Shown here: one piece after another, positions 1-8,950 of the stretch
Layout of the letters: every line of letters starts with the position of its first letter
Numbering within the stretch: the first letter of the stretch is position 1
From: Phycisphaeraceae bacterium
GTDB lineage: Bacteria > Planctomycetota > Phycisphaerae > Phycisphaerales > SM1A02
Reading direction: 5' to 3'
Length of the DNA: 64,000 bases
Assembly (NCBI GenBank): GCA_019636755.1
Contig: JAHBWZ010000007.1
Coordinates: 186,001-250,000, forward strand
Notes under the pieces: model-generated
What the model was told of the DNA's origin: nothing
The model's database searches: none
What the model saw: the letters and a program-made list of their open reading frames with translations, nothing else
Position numbers and translations under genes: made by a program

Positions 1-884
1 CGCTGCAGTTGCGCCTGCGCGCCGCCCACGGCGACCACCGTGCGCTGCGGCTGCAGGCCGAACTCTCGAACTCGAGCCGCCTGCTTGCAGTGCTCCTGCT
101 CGCAAACAATGCCGCGAATTACCTCGGCAGTTTCGCGCTCGCGGAGATCCTGACGCTGGGCGGCCTCGGGACGTGGCAGCTCATCGGCGTCCAGATGCTG
201 CTGTTCACCCCGCTCCTCTTCATCTTCGCGGAAACGCTGCCGAAGGAACTCTTCCGCCGCCACGCCGACGTCTGGACGCCGCGCCTCAGCCGTGTCCTCT
301 CGATCAGCCGGATCATCCTGACGGTCACGCTCCTCCTGCCGCTTGTCCGGCTCTTCACCCTGGTCCTGGAGCGTCTCACGCGGCTTGAAGAGGATGAAGG
401 TCTCCATCCGCGCCGCCACCTGAGTGAACTCATCCGCGAGGGCGTCGGCTCGGGCTACCTGAGCGAAGTGCAGACGACGCTCGCCGATCGCGCGCTCATG
501 CTGCGGGACCGGACCGTGGCGGAGGTCATGACGCCCTGGCGATTCGTCACCTCGATCGGCGCCGAGACCGATGCCGCTGCGCGGATCCAGCTCCTCCGCG
601 CACGGCGCTTCTCCCGGCTTCCGGTCGTGGACGGCACCGGGAAGGTCGTCGGCGTACTTCACTGGCTCGACGCGCTCCTGCAGCCGGACGCGCCGACGCA
701 CCGGCTCGCCGCGCCGGTTCCCACCGTGCCCGCCGACCGGACGGTGCTGGATGCGATCTCGCGGATCCGCGCGACCGGGCAGACGATCGCCATCGTCCGG
801 GCGACCGCGGACGGGCCTCCCCTGGGAATCGTCACGCTCAAGGCGCTGGTCGAACAGTTGACCGGCGAACTTCGCGCGTGGTGA
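1..884 (+). CDS. CorC/CNNM-type CBS-domain membrane protein (5' end outside window)
   Basis: The reading frame is open from the window edge, so the true start lies upstream; the first possible start inside (TTG at 9) is probably internal. The visible part has the end of a DUF21/CNNM transmembrane domain (hydrophobic segments near residues 24-45, 55-75 and 100-120, with the family motif AETLPKELFRRH). A Bateman module with two CBS repeats follows (about residues 165-285, including VAEVMTPW and FSRLPVVDGTGKVVGVL). Family members are inner-membrane proteins linked to magnesium or cobalt export or resistance; the CBS pair senses adenine nucleotides. No C-terminal CorC_HlyC domain is present, because the protein ends just after the second CBS repeat. 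A strong hairpin follows the stop. Confidence 0.85.
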   Translation, partial: LQLRLRAAHGDHRALRLQAELSNSSRLLAVLLLANNAANYLGSFALAEILTLGGLGTWQLIGVQMLLFTPLLFIFAETLPKELFRRHADVWTPRLSRVLSISRIILTVTLLLPLVRLFTLVLERLTRLEEDEGLHPRRHLSELIREGVGSGYLSEVQTTLADRALMLRDRTVAEVMTPWRFVTSIGAETDAAARIQLLRARRFSRLPVVDGTGKVVGVLHWLDALLQPDAPTHRLAAPVPTVPADRTVLDAISRIRATGQTIAIVRATADGPPLGIVTLKALVEQLTGELRAW

Positions 885-939
885 CCCGTCCCCGGGGCGC
901 GACGCGGGGCACGCTCGGTCGATGCCTCCTGCCCCCGAT

Positions 940-975
940 GACACCGAAGCCCGCGCTCCGGCGGGCTTCGGTGTC
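940..975. terminator. Hairpin terminator between convergent genes
   Basis: A perfect 15-bp inverted repeat (940-954 pairing with 961-975) encloses a 6-base loop. It lies between the stop at 884 on the plus strand and the stop of the minus-strand protease gene at 1026, so it can serve both. There is no clear T-tract on either side, as at the other hairpins in this window. Confidence 0.8.
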
Positions 976-1025
976 TCAGCACAGTCTTCGGGTGTGCGGC
1001 GCTCAGCCGCGCTGACGATCCCCGT

Positions 1026-3101
1026 TCACTCGCACGGTCCCCAGGCCGCCAGGAGCTGAAGCAGATCGTTGAAGTCGACGGTGCCGCTGGCGTCGATGTC
1101 CTCCGGACAGTCACCGCCGCAGGGCCCCCACGCGGCCAGCAGCGCCAGCACGTCGGCGAAGTCCACCGTGCCGCTGCCGTCGATGTCGGCAGGACACGGA
1201 TCCTTCTTGGGCTCCTCGCACTCGTCCGGAATGCCGTTGCCGTTGATGTCCTGGCTCGTGCCGTTGCCGATGTCGGTGGCGTCGGCCACGCCGTTCTCAT
1301 TGCAGTCCGGCGCAAGCGTGATCGTCAGCGTGTAGGGCCCGCCCCAGCCGGTCATCTTGCGGTACTCGATCAGGTACGTCCCGGGCAGCACCGCGACCGT
1401 CGCCGTCTGGACCGCGATGTTCGCCAGGCTTCCCCCGATCGCCGAGCCATCGGTCCGGCGAAGCCAGAGCTGCGTCGACATGTCCGAGAGGCTCTTCGCG
1501 GCGCTCACCGTCATGATCGAGGATTCCGGCACCTCGACGGAGAACCAGTCGAAGAAGTCGACGAGGTGCAGTCCGTGCACGCCGGGCACGATCGCGGCCG
1601 CGTCACCGAGGGTGTCGTTCTGCTCGTACTCGTCGTCGGGAACGATCTCGTTCAGGATCGTCGAGATGGACGGGTACGTCACATTGAGCCGGCCGTAGAC
1701 ATTGTTGTGATTCGACTGGTTGCATCCGCCGTCATTGCCGCAGATGCCGAAGAGCTGGCCGATGACCTGCCAGTTGGCGTTGAACAGCGGAGACCCGCTC
1801 GACCCGCCCTCGGTCACGCCCTGCGTCCACTTGAGATACCAGTACCGGACCGTCGGAAGTCCGCCGCAGATCGGGTTCTGCGTCGTGAGATTGCCGAAAC
1901 TGATGCGCTTCCAGGAACCCCCGGGGTGGTGGATGCCCGTGACCGCGGCGCCCGAGCCCGGATTGAGAATCGACCATCCGGCGAATCCCTGGCCGTCGGC
2001 CGGGTCATTCAGCGTCCGCATGAGCGTGAAATCGGTATTCGTCGAGCCGGCGAGAAACGCGGCGCCGTTGGAGCGCGGTACCGAGAAGATGCTGGGGATC
2101 GACCCGCCGCACCCGTTGCGCTGATAGAACCAGTAGATGGTCGCGCTGTTCGCCTCCGCGGGCGTGCTGATGCAGTGATTGGCGGTCAGCACGAGCCCGC
2201 GATCGGTGTTCGTGTCGACATCGTTCAGCAGTCCGGCCGAGCAGACGAACGTGCCGCCGCCGCTCACGAAGTCCATCGTGGCCACCGAGTCGCGCGCCAC
2301 GGCGTCCGGCGTATGGCACATCACGTCCTGATGGCACGGGAGCAGTCCGCCCGCCGCGGCGCCGTGAGGCGTCGCCGGCGGATCCTCGACCGCGCCGAGC
2401 GGGTCGTGGTGCGGCCGGTAGAGATGCGAGATCTCGTCGATGACGATGCGCGGCGCTCCGTCCGCCTCCAGCGGCGCCTGGTACTGGATGGTGATCCACG
2501 CGCCGGGGACGGCCATCGCCCAGACGTCGCCCTCCGGGCGACCCGTGTAGGCGTCGGCGCGCCCGTCCGTGCCGGCGACCACGACCACGCCACCCGGCGG
2601 AAGGTCCAGTTCGGCGAAGTGCACACGGACGCCGTAGGCGCCGGGCACATGCAGGGTGGCCGTCCAGAGCCGGGTCCCGTGCGGACCCTGCGTCCAGGCG
2701 CCGAGCGCCTCGGCACGGACGGCATCGATCGGGAACCCGCCGGGGATCTCGCGCTGAACGCCGATCCGGCGCGGCGTGCCCGCCTGACGATCGCGGATGG
2801 CGTCCTCCGCCAGGAACGGCGAGGGGTCGAACGGAAGGAAGTCGACGCGAAGGGCGCGGTGCGCATCACCGGGCCGGGCCGGCGCAAGGACCTGCGGTAT
2901 CGCGTCCCCGTCCCCGGGGGCGATGACCGGCCCGCGGCTGCCCGCCAGTTCGGTGAGATGCGGTAGGCCGTGAGCCCCGGGAACGTCCTGCAGTCGGGCA
3001 TCGGCCGCCCACCCCGGGCCCGAGAGTCCGAAAAGCACCAGGACAGAGAGGGAACAGCCCAGGAACGGGGTTCGTCCCCGGTCGCGCGAGGAGTGCAGCA
3101 T
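1026..3101 (-). CDS. Secreted trypsin-like serine protease with C-terminal dockerin-like repeats
   Basis: The 691-residue product begins with a Sec signal peptide (hydrophobic about 12-30, ending GWAADA). The protease domain (about 270-475) resembles lysyl-endopeptidase-type trypsin-fold enzymes. The catalytic triad is readable as His309 (LTANHC), Asp357 (NTDFTLM) and Ser435 (EGGSSGSPL), with many cysteines for disulfides. A pre-peptidase-like beta-rich region follows (about 490-600). The tail holds a calcium-type DxNxxG segment and two dockerin-like repeats, each ending LLAAWGPC. The domain suggests an extracellular, possibly surface-anchored, protease. A promoter is readable about 60 bases upstream. 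The ATG at 3101 lacks a strong Shine-Dalgarno sequence, but the signal peptide supports this start. Confidence 0.9.
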   Translation of the reverse strand: MLHSSRDRGRTPFLGCSLSVLVLFGLSGPGWAADARLQDVPGAHGLPHLTELAGSRGPVIAPGDGDAIPQVLAPARPGDAHRALRVDFLPFDPSPFLAEDAIRDRQAGTPRRIGVQREIPGGFPIDAVRAEALGAWTQGPHGTRLWTATLHVPGAYGVRVHFAELDLPPGGVVVVAGTDGRADAYTGRPEGDVWAMAVPGAWITIQYQAPLEADGAPRIVIDEISHLYRPHHDPLGAVEDPPATPHGAAAGGLLPCHQDVMCHTPDAVARDSVATMDFVSGGGTFVCSAGLLNDVDTNTDRGLVLTANHCISTPAEANSATIYWFYQRNGCGGSIPSIFSVPRSNGAAFLAGSTNTDFTLMRTLNDPADGQGFAGWSILNPGSGAAVTGIHHPGGSWKRISFGNLTTQNPICGGLPTVRYWYLKWTQGVTEGGSSGSPLFNANWQVIGQLFGICGNDGGCNQSNHNNVYGRLNVTYPSISTILNEIVPDDEYEQNDTLGDAAAIVPGVHGLHLVDFFDWFSVEVPESSIMTVSAAKSLSDMSTQLWLRRTDGSAIGGSLANIAVQTATVAVLPGTYLIEYRKMTGWGGPYTLTITLAPDCNENGVADATDIGNGTSQDINGNGIPDECEEPKKDPCPADIDGSGTVDFADVLALLAAWGPCGGDCPEDIDASGTVDFNDLLQLLAAWGPCE

Positions 3102-3161
3102 GCGTGGATTCTCGGTTGGGGTCGCGGCGGGTCGGGAGATGGAGCCAGCCCGGAGAAGTCG

Positions 3162-3189
3162 AGTCTACCCCGGGGGCGAGCGCGGGCAA
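3162..3189 (-). promoter_or_regulatory. Sigma-70-like promoter of the secreted protease
   Basis: On the minus strand TTGCCC (3189-3184) is followed after 16 bases by TAGACT (3167-3162). Transcription would begin near 3155, giving a leader of about 55 bases before the ATG at 3101. Confidence 0.5.
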
Positions 3190-3214
3190 GCCCGAAAATC
3201 AGACCCGCGCCCGG

Positions 3215-5584
3215 TCACTCGGGCTCGCGCAGCGGCCTGACAACGAATCGGGCGCGGACACCGTCGATCAGCAGCGGCGCCGGAACGCCATCGCGCCAGG
3301 CTGCAAAACCGTCGATCCGGTTCGAGGACGCCCACAATCCGGACTGGCCTCCCGGGAGCTGGAAGATCGCCCGGCCCTCCTGCCCGGGGGAGACCACCAG
3401 CCGCATGCTGGCGCCGAACGGTGTCGGCGTCTGGACCCGCACCGAGTGGCGATGCCCGGGCAGCGGTTCGAGTTCGATGCCTGGAGGCCCGATGCCGAAC
3501 CGGCGGAGCGGGTGCTCGATCGACACGGTGTTGACCTCTCCCCACACCGGGAGCCCGTTCCGATTCACGAGTCCGGCGGCGACCTCGAGCAGCGTCTCCA
3601 GCTGGAACTCCATCCACGACGCATACCCACCCGGGACCAGGTGCGCCGGGGCGCTCGCGATCAGCCGGCGCATGGAGGCCTCGCGCACGAGCACCCACGG
3701 ATTGAACGCCTCCCATCGGACATCCTGCGTCAGCCAGTCGATGACGCGCGCGTGGAGCCGGCGGTGGAATCGATCGAGCAGCGCGAGCCCGCGCGAGTCG
3801 ACGTCCGCGTGTCCGTTCCACGCGCGGACATCCTGGGAGACCAAGGCCAGGAGTTCGGACCCGGGGCGCATCTGTACGAGCATCAGGATCCGGCCGCGGA
3901 CCTCCTCGAGGTGATCGACGCGCGTGTCGAGCTGGATCGACAGCAGTGACTGCTCATCGTGCCGCTCCGCCGCCTGGAGAAGGCTCCGGATCTGCCGGGC
4001 ACGGAACCCCTCGGCCCACTCCGACGAGAGCGTCCGCGCCCACTCGACATCGACGGTCCGGTTGTTGGCCGTCCAGAGGATGCCGTCCGGGGGATCGATC
4101 ATCCAGGGTCGATCGGCCTCCGCGCGCGGACCGACCCACCGGACCTGCTCGTCCCACGGAACCGGATGGCTGCCGTCGAACCCCTGCCGCTCGGGAAGCC
4201 ATCCCGTGACCACCCATCCGATCCGTCCTCCCGCATCCGCCACCATCATGTTCTGGGGCGGCCCTGCCCACCCCGCGCCGATCTCGATCGCCGCATCCAC
4301 GTCCATCGCGTCCCGGAGCCTGAGGAGGTCCAGGTTGATGGACTCCGCGCGCATGCCGGTCCATCGCAGTGCAAGCGGCCGACCGAGATGATCCGCGGCA
4401 AGCACGGGGCCCCAGATCGTCTCCTCCACCACGAGGTCATGGGAACCGCCCCCGCGGAGATCGATGCGCTCGACGCGCTCACTGAAGTCGAGCCATCCCC
4501 GCGGCCCGCGGTACTGGCGCGGGTTTCCGGGTCGGCGTTCGATGATCACCCAGTCCGACACGTCCACCATCGCGTTCGTGAATCCCCACGCGACGTGACC
4601 ATTGCTGCCGATGATGACGCCCGGCGCACCTGGCAGGGTGGCGCCGACGAGCATGCGATCTTCCCATTCCAGCTGCATGCGGAACCACACCGGCGGCAGT
4701 GACTGCGGCAGGTGCGGATCGCTCGCGAGCAGCGCGCCGCCATGGGTGGTTCGGCTTCCGGCGACGACCCAGGCATTGGATCCGCCGATCTCTCCCGCGG
4801 TGGCGCCCGGTCGACGCTGCTCGGCACGGCCGGGGCCTTTGAGGGGGCGCCGCGCCGAGAGATCGATCACCTCCGGCCCGGGGACCGGCAACGATGCCGG
4901 ACCCGGCGCGCCAAGCAGAGGCGCCGAGGCCCAGTCGGGATCGTCCAGCAGGAAGTCCATGAGCGCCTGCGGAAGCACGGCTCGCGCCGCCCCGATCGAG
5001 ATCTCCGCACCCGACCCGCGCGAGAGCATCAGCGCCATGGACGCATCGACGAGCAGCGTGTCCGCCGGCTGCCACGGCATCGGGCCGGCGCCGAGCACAC
5101 CGTACTCCGGCGGCGGCTCGGCGAGATCCGCCAGGCCCGCATTGACGCCGTCCGCGTAGACCACGAGAAGCCGACGGGTGTCGGGGTCCAGATCGCCGAA
5201 GACCGTGCGCGCCACCCGTTCAAGGCCGTACGGTCGATGCGCGCGATCGAGTCCGGCAACGACCGCGCCACCGAGTTCGGCCAGTCGACCCGCCGCGAGT
5301 CGTCGCGCGGTATCCATCTGGAAGAAGCGCTCCTGCGCATGCACGAACCCCTGCGCCCAGATCACGTCCTCGAACGAGGCGCCCGCGATCCGGACCGCGC
5401 CGCTCGCATCACGCTGGATCTCGAGGCGCGCCTCGACGGCCGCCGTGCGCAGTTCACCGTCACGCCGCGCATCGGGGCCGGAGGATGTACCGGCACCGGC
5501 CGCCGGTCCTGCCAGCGCCAGCAGGCCGCAGAACAGCGTGCGGCACACCGGCCGACGGGTCACCGCGTTCACGCGTCGCATCAT
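3215..5584 (-). CDS. Penicillin-acylase-family N-terminal-nucleophile hydrolase, exported
   Basis: The 789-residue protein starts at the ATG-ATG pair at 5584/5581, chosen because GGGAGAGG lies about 6 bases upstream and a signal peptide follows (LFCGLLALAGPAAGAG, about 17-32). Family motifs are GFVHAQERFFQMD (about 79-91, alpha-chain start) and GGSNAWVVAGSRT. In the latter, Ser269 would become the N-terminal nucleophile of the beta chain after autocatalytic removal of the spacer. The family includes penicillin G acylases, cephalosporin acylases and quorum-quenching N-acyl-homoserine-lactone acylases. It acts in the periplasm or outside on amide bonds; the substrate here cannot be read. The gene begins 29 bases after the recJ stop, so the two probably share a transcript. 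Confidence 0.88.
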   Translation of the reverse strand: MMRRVNAVTRRPVCRTLFCGLLALAGPAAGAGTSSGPDARRDGELRTAAVEARLEIQRDASGAVRIAGASFEDVIWAQGFVHAQERFFQMDTARRLAAGRLAELGGAVVAGLDRAHRPYGLERVARTVFGDLDPDTRRLLVVYADGVNAGLADLAEPPPEYGVLGAGPMPWQPADTLLVDASMALMLSRGSGAEISIGAARAVLPQALMDFLLDDPDWASAPLLGAPGPASLPVPGPEVIDLSARRPLKGPGRAEQRRPGATAGEIGGSNAWVVAGSRTTHGGALLASDPHLPQSLPPVWFRMQLEWEDRMLVGATLPGAPGVIIGSNGHVAWGFTNAMVDVSDWVIIERRPGNPRQYRGPRGWLDFSERVERIDLRGGGSHDLVVEETIWGPVLAADHLGRPLALRWTGMRAESINLDLLRLRDAMDVDAAIEIGAGWAGPPQNMMVADAGGRIGWVVTGWLPERQGFDGSHPVPWDEQVRWVGPRAEADRPWMIDPPDGILWTANNRTVDVEWARTLSSEWAEGFRARQIRSLLQAAERHDEQSLLSIQLDTRVDHLEEVRGRILMLVQMRPGSELLALVSQDVRAWNGHADVDSRGLALLDRFHRRLHARVIDWLTQDVRWEAFNPWVLVREASMRRLIASAPAHLVPGGYASWMEFQLETLLEVAAGLVNRNGLPVWGEVNTVSIEHPLRRFGIGPPGIELEPLPGHRHSVRVQTPTPFGASMRLVVSPGQEGRAIFQLPGGQSGLWASSNRIDGFAAWRDGVPAPLLIDGVRARFVVRPLREPE

Positions 5585-5612
5585 GACAGCCTCTCCCTGT
5601 ATCCCGCGGGCG

Positions 5613-7436
5613 TCAGGCCCGCGCCGCGCCCGGCGGTGCCGGGCAGACGTCGAGGATATTGAGTTCGACGGTGCGCCGGCCATTCCACGTGCTGATCTTC
5701 GGTTCCACGGCAAGATCCAGGCGCACGCCGCGCTGCACCTGCGGCTCGAACCGGGCACCGTTCCACCAGACCGCGTCGAGGCTCGCCGCACCGGCCGGGT
5801 CCGTCCCCGCGCGGACCCTGAATCGCAGCCCCGTGCCGCCCCCCTTGAGCAGTCTCGGCGGATGTTCGACCACCGCCGCGCGGATCCTGACGGCGGGGCG
5901 ACGGTTCGATCGCCCGAACGGTGCGAGCGCGTGCAGTCGGTCGACCTGGCCGCTGGCGATGTGCAATTCGTCGAGGGTCGCGTCGCAGTCGAGTCGGACG
6001 GACGGCATCAGGTCCGTCTCGGCGATCATGCCGTTCGCATGCTCGATGAACGCACGCGTGAAGTCCGGCAGTGCGCTCGCCGGGATCTCCAGGCCGGCTG
6101 CGGCGTCGTGACCGCCGAATCGTGTCAGCAGGTCGCGGCAGGCGCAGAGGGCGCCATGCAGCGAGAAGCCGTCGACGCTCCGCCCGGACCCGCGGCAGAG
6201 TCCGCCCTCGCGACGAAGCAGGATCGCGGGTCGCCCGTAGCGCTCCGCGAGTCGCGCACAGACGATCCCGACGACGCCGGGATGCCATGACGGATCGTCG
6301 AGCACGATGGCGCGATGATCCGGGCCGGTCATGCCGAGCGCCTCGGCGCGGGCGGACGCCTCTTCGAAGATCCGGCGCTCCGTCGACTTCCGCTGCTCAT
6401 TGAGTCGGACCAGGCGCGCCGCGGTCTCTGCCGCCTCTCCCGGCGTGGCACCGGTGAGCAGGTGCACCGCATCCGCCGCGTGGCCGAGCCGGCCGATCGC
6501 GTTCAGCATCGGCGCGAGCCGGAACGCGACCACCTCCGCATCCACGTGTCCCGCGGACAGCGGCCGACCGGCCGGTCGGCCGCTCCCCGCGTCCGCCGCG
6601 GCCGCCACCAGCGCCCGGACGCCGGGCAGCGTCGAGCACGGAAGCACGGCCAGCCCATGGCGGACGAGCGTCCGGTTCTCGCCGACCAGCGGCACGACAT
6701 CGGCGATCGTGCCGAGGGCGGCCAGCGGCAGCATGTCGACCAGGCGCTGCTGGAGCGGCTTCGGCAGCCGCTCCGCGTCCTCTTCGCCGGTGCCGGAAAA
6801 GCGCTGCGCGAAACGCCACGCCAGTTTGAACGCGACCCCCGCACCGCAGAGGTCTCGGAACGGGGCACCGGCGCCCACGCCGGGATGCACGACGATCGCG
6901 TCAGGCAGGGCGCCATCGGGCGCCGGTGCATGGTGATCCGTGATGATGAAGTCCAGCCCGGCGGCACGCCCCGCGCGGACCGGTTCGATCGCCGTGACCC
7001 CGCAGTCTACGGAGACGACCAGGGATCCGCCGTCCGCGCGTAGCTGGCGCAGCGCGTCGGTGTTGAGGCCGTACCCCTCTTCCAGGCGATGCGGGACGTA
7101 GCAGCGGACCGGGAGGTCGGGCGCGACGCAGCGCAGGATGTGCCAGAGGATCGCCGTCGCGGTGATCCCGTCCACGTCGTAGTCACCGTAGATGACGATC
7201 CGCTCCCTGGCGCGGACCGCGGCCACCAGGCGATCCGCCGCCTCGGTCGCCTGGGGGAGATCACGCGGCCGGCTGAGATCGTTGAGCTTCGGATCGCAGA
7301 AGCGCCGGATATCGGCGGGATCCACGAGTCCGCGCGCGCGGAGGACCCGGTCGAAGAGCGAGGCGGGTCCTTCGGGCGGGCGCGAAGAGAGGCCGGCACA
7401 CGACTCCACGAGCCAGCGGCGTGTCAGTCCGTGCAT
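5613..7436 (-). CDS. recJ: Single-stranded-DNA-specific exonuclease RecJ
   Basis: The 607-residue protein has the DHH/DHHA1 phosphoesterase layout of RecJ, with GDYDVDG at 84-90, SVDCG near 142, TDHH at 166-169 and a C-terminal DHHA1 region with the FGGHDAAAG motif near 445. A C-terminal OB-like domain completes the usual RecJ length. RecJ degrades single-stranded DNA 5' to 3' in RecFOR recombination and mismatch or base-excision repair, using two Mn/Mg ions. A TAGGGT hexamer ends 6 bases before the ATG, so its mRNA is probably leaderless. The acylase gene follows 29 bases after the stop. Confidence 0.97.
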   Translation of the reverse strand: MHGLTRRWLVESCAGLSSRPPEGPASLFDRVLRARGLVDPADIRRFCDPKLNDLSRPRDLPQATEAADRLVAAVRARERIVIYGDYDVDGITATAILWHILRCVAPDLPVRCYVPHRLEEGYGLNTDALRQLRADGGSLVVSVDCGVTAIEPVRAGRAAGLDFIITDHHAPAPDGALPDAIVVHPGVGAGAPFRDLCGAGVAFKLAWRFAQRFSGTGEEDAERLPKPLQQRLVDMLPLAALGTIADVVPLVGENRTLVRHGLAVLPCSTLPGVRALVAAAADAGSGRPAGRPLSAGHVDAEVVAFRLAPMLNAIGRLGHAADAVHLLTGATPGEAAETAARLVRLNEQRKSTERRIFEEASARAEALGMTGPDHRAIVLDDPSWHPGVVGIVCARLAERYGRPAILLRREGGLCRGSGRSVDGFSLHGALCACRDLLTRFGGHDAAAGLEIPASALPDFTRAFIEHANGMIAETDLMPSVRLDCDATLDELHIASGQVDRLHALAPFGRSNRRPAVRIRAAVVEHPPRLLKGGGTGLRFRVRAGTDPAGAASLDAVWWNGARFEPQVQRGVRLDLAVEPKISTWNGRRTVELNILDVCPAPPGAARA

Positions 7437-7442
7437 GCGGGC

Positions 7443-7448
7443 ACCCTA
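7443..7448 (-). promoter_or_regulatory. Candidate -10 element of recJ (leaderless class)
   Basis: On the minus strand TAGGGT (7448-7443) is separated from the recJ ATG by 6 bases, placing the expected transcription start at or next to the start codon. No Shine-Dalgarno sequence fits in that space. Confidence 0.5.
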
Positions 7449-7465
7449 CGGCCGCGCCGGTGACT

Positions 7466-7573
7466 GTCGCAAGCCCGCGGTCGAAGGTCCGCGGTCGCAG
7501 CCGCCCGGACAATCGCACGCCCCCGGTCGCACACCCCCGGTCGCAGGCTCCCGTTCGCAAGCCCCCCGGTGCA
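7466..7573. repeat. Degenerate tandem repeat, unit about 14-17 bases
   Basis: About seven imperfect copies of a unit near GTCGCAnnCCCCCG run head to tail in the divergent space between recJ and the adenylate-kinase gene. The unit start recurs as GTCGCA, GTCGAA, GTCGCA, ATCGCA, GTCGCA and TTCGCA. It does not encode a recognisable peptide. It sits directly upstream of the presumed promoter hexamer TACACT at 7593. Confidence 0.7.
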
Positions 7574-7659
7574 GGACCGATGCCCTTCTCGCTACACTGG
7601 CCCGCTGTGGGCGGCCCGGGCCGCCGGCGTCCTGCAGGTGCCTGTGGAGTTGCGGTCTC

Positions 7660-8262
7660 GTGGTCGAACGACATCGATCGATCCTTCTGTTCGGCCCGCC
7701 CGGCGTCGGGAAGGGGACGCAGGGCAAGCGCCTCGGCGGGCGCAGCGGATTCGTGCATCTCGCCACGGGCGACATCTTCCGCTCACTGGATCGCAACTCC
7801 CGTCTTGGCCGCAAGTTTGTCGAGTACTCATCGCGCGGCGAACTGGTCCCCGACGACCTGACCCTGGAGGTCTGGCGCGATCACGTGGCGCGGCTCGTCG
7901 AGAGCGGGGTCTTCAACCCCGCGACCGACGTTCTGGTGCTTGACGGCATGCCACGGTCGGTCAACCAGGCGCGGATGTTGCGCAACGAGATCCAGCCGCT
8001 CGTGATCATTCATCTGGTGACGCGCGACCTCGACGAGGTCGTGGCCCGCATGCGCCGCCGCGCCGAGACCGAGGGTCGGCATGACGACGCCAATGACGCG
8101 GTCATTCGCCGCCGGTTCAACGTCTACGCTCAAGAAACGGCTCCGGTGCTCCGAGAATATCCGGTCGACCTCATCACCGAGGTCGACGCGATGGGCTCGA
8201 TCGAGGACGTGGCGCGTCGGATCGACGAGGTCATCGATCGCGTCATCGCCGCCCCCCTCTGA
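7660..8262 (+). CDS. adk: Adenylate kinase, short-LID form
   Basis: The 200-residue protein begins at a GTG preceded by GGAG 10 bases upstream; starting earlier would add sequence without homology. The P-loop GPPGVGKGT, the NMP-binding GDIFRS and the CORE/LID segment VLDGMPRSVNQA (DGxPR, usually DGFPR) are all visible, followed by RRRFNVY. The LID is only a short loop with no zinc-binding cysteines. The enzyme converts AMP and ATP to two ADP in the cytoplasm. A TACACT hexamer at 7593-7598 could be the -10 element, giving a leader of about 50 bases. It is 22 bases upstream of the degenerate ABC ATPase gene and probably co-transcribed with it. Confidence 0.85.
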   Translation: MVERHRSILLFGPPGVGKGTQGKRLGGRSGFVHLATGDIFRSLDRNSRLGRKFVEYSSRGELVPDDLTLEVWRDHVARLVESGVFNPATDVLVLDGMPRSVNQARMLRNEIQPLVIIHLVTRDLDEVVARMRRRAETEGRHDDANDAVIRRRFNVYAQETAPVLREYPVDLITEVDAMGSIEDVARRIDEVIDRVIAAPL

Positions 8263-8284
8263 GCCGTTCCATCGGAAGCCATCC

Positions 8285-8950
8285 ATGCATCCTGCGCTCG
8301 AACTGACCCGGGTCTCCGTCCCGCTCGGGCCGACCCGCGCCATCGATGACCTCACCATCGAGGTTCCCGCCGGATCCCGCGCGGCACTCGTCGGTCCCTC
8401 CGGATCCGGACACACCGCCCTCTTCCGCGCGCTCTGCGGCGACCGACCCGTTTCCGCCGGGGCCATCCGGTATCTCGGCGTGGCGACGCATGGGCGGCAC
8501 CCGGATGTCGTCCGGCGGACGGGGTTCCTCTCCAGCGACCTGCCGCAGGACGACGCACTGGAGGTGGTGATCGAGCGGATGATCCGTGGTGGCGTTCTGG
8601 GCGGCCTCACCGGGTTCGACGCACGGCGCCAGGCCGAGCAGCAGCTCAGCATCGCCGGCCTGACCGATGGCGCCGCCCGGCTCATGGGCTCGCTGGAAGA
8701 GGCGGCACGCCGGCGGGTGCGCGTGCTGGCGACGATGCTTGCCCGGCCCGCGCTGGTGATCCTGGATGAACCGGCCCGCGGGCTGTCGCCGTCCGATCGC
8801 ACCGCGGTCCTTCAGACGATCACGGACGCGCTTCCGGCGACCTCCGCCCTGCTCCTGCTGACCTCCAGCCCGGAGGATGCACGGGCACTCGGCGCCGTCA
8901 TCCGACCGCTCACGGTCCGCGCGACCGTCACGTCGCGCCGGGCGGCGTAG
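8285..8950 (+). CDS. Degenerate ABC-type ATP-binding protein lacking catalytic residues
   Basis: The 221-residue protein has the fold markers of an ABC ATPase, but key residues are missing. The Walker A motif is GPSGSGHTA (37-45), with His43 where Lys is invariant. The signature position reads GSLEEAARRR (about 135-144) instead of LSGGQ. The switch-region segment LLLLTSSPED has no His. Walker B (LVILDEP, 157-163) is intact. Such a protein should bind or hydrolyse ATP poorly or not at all, so it may be structural or regulatory (inference). No permease gene lies nearby. The start is ATG with GGAAG 7-11 bases upstream. Its last 23 bases overlap the convergent heme-oxygenase gene. Confidence 0.75.
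   Translation: MHPALELTRVSVPLGPTRAIDDLTIEVPAGSRAALVGPSGSGHTALFRALCGDRPVSAGAIRYLGVATHGRHPDVVRRTGFLSSDLPQDDALEVVIERMIRGGVLGGLTGFDARRQAEQQLSIAGLTDGAARLMGSLEEAARRRVRVLATMLARPALVILDEPARGLSPSDRTAVLQTITDALPATSALLLLTSSPEDARALGAVIRPLTVRATVTSRRAA

Noticed and set aside
1566-2966. A 466-codon plus-strand ORF over the serine protease gene.
   Set aside because: It is antisense to a protein with a clear signal peptide, catalytic triad and dockerin-like tail.
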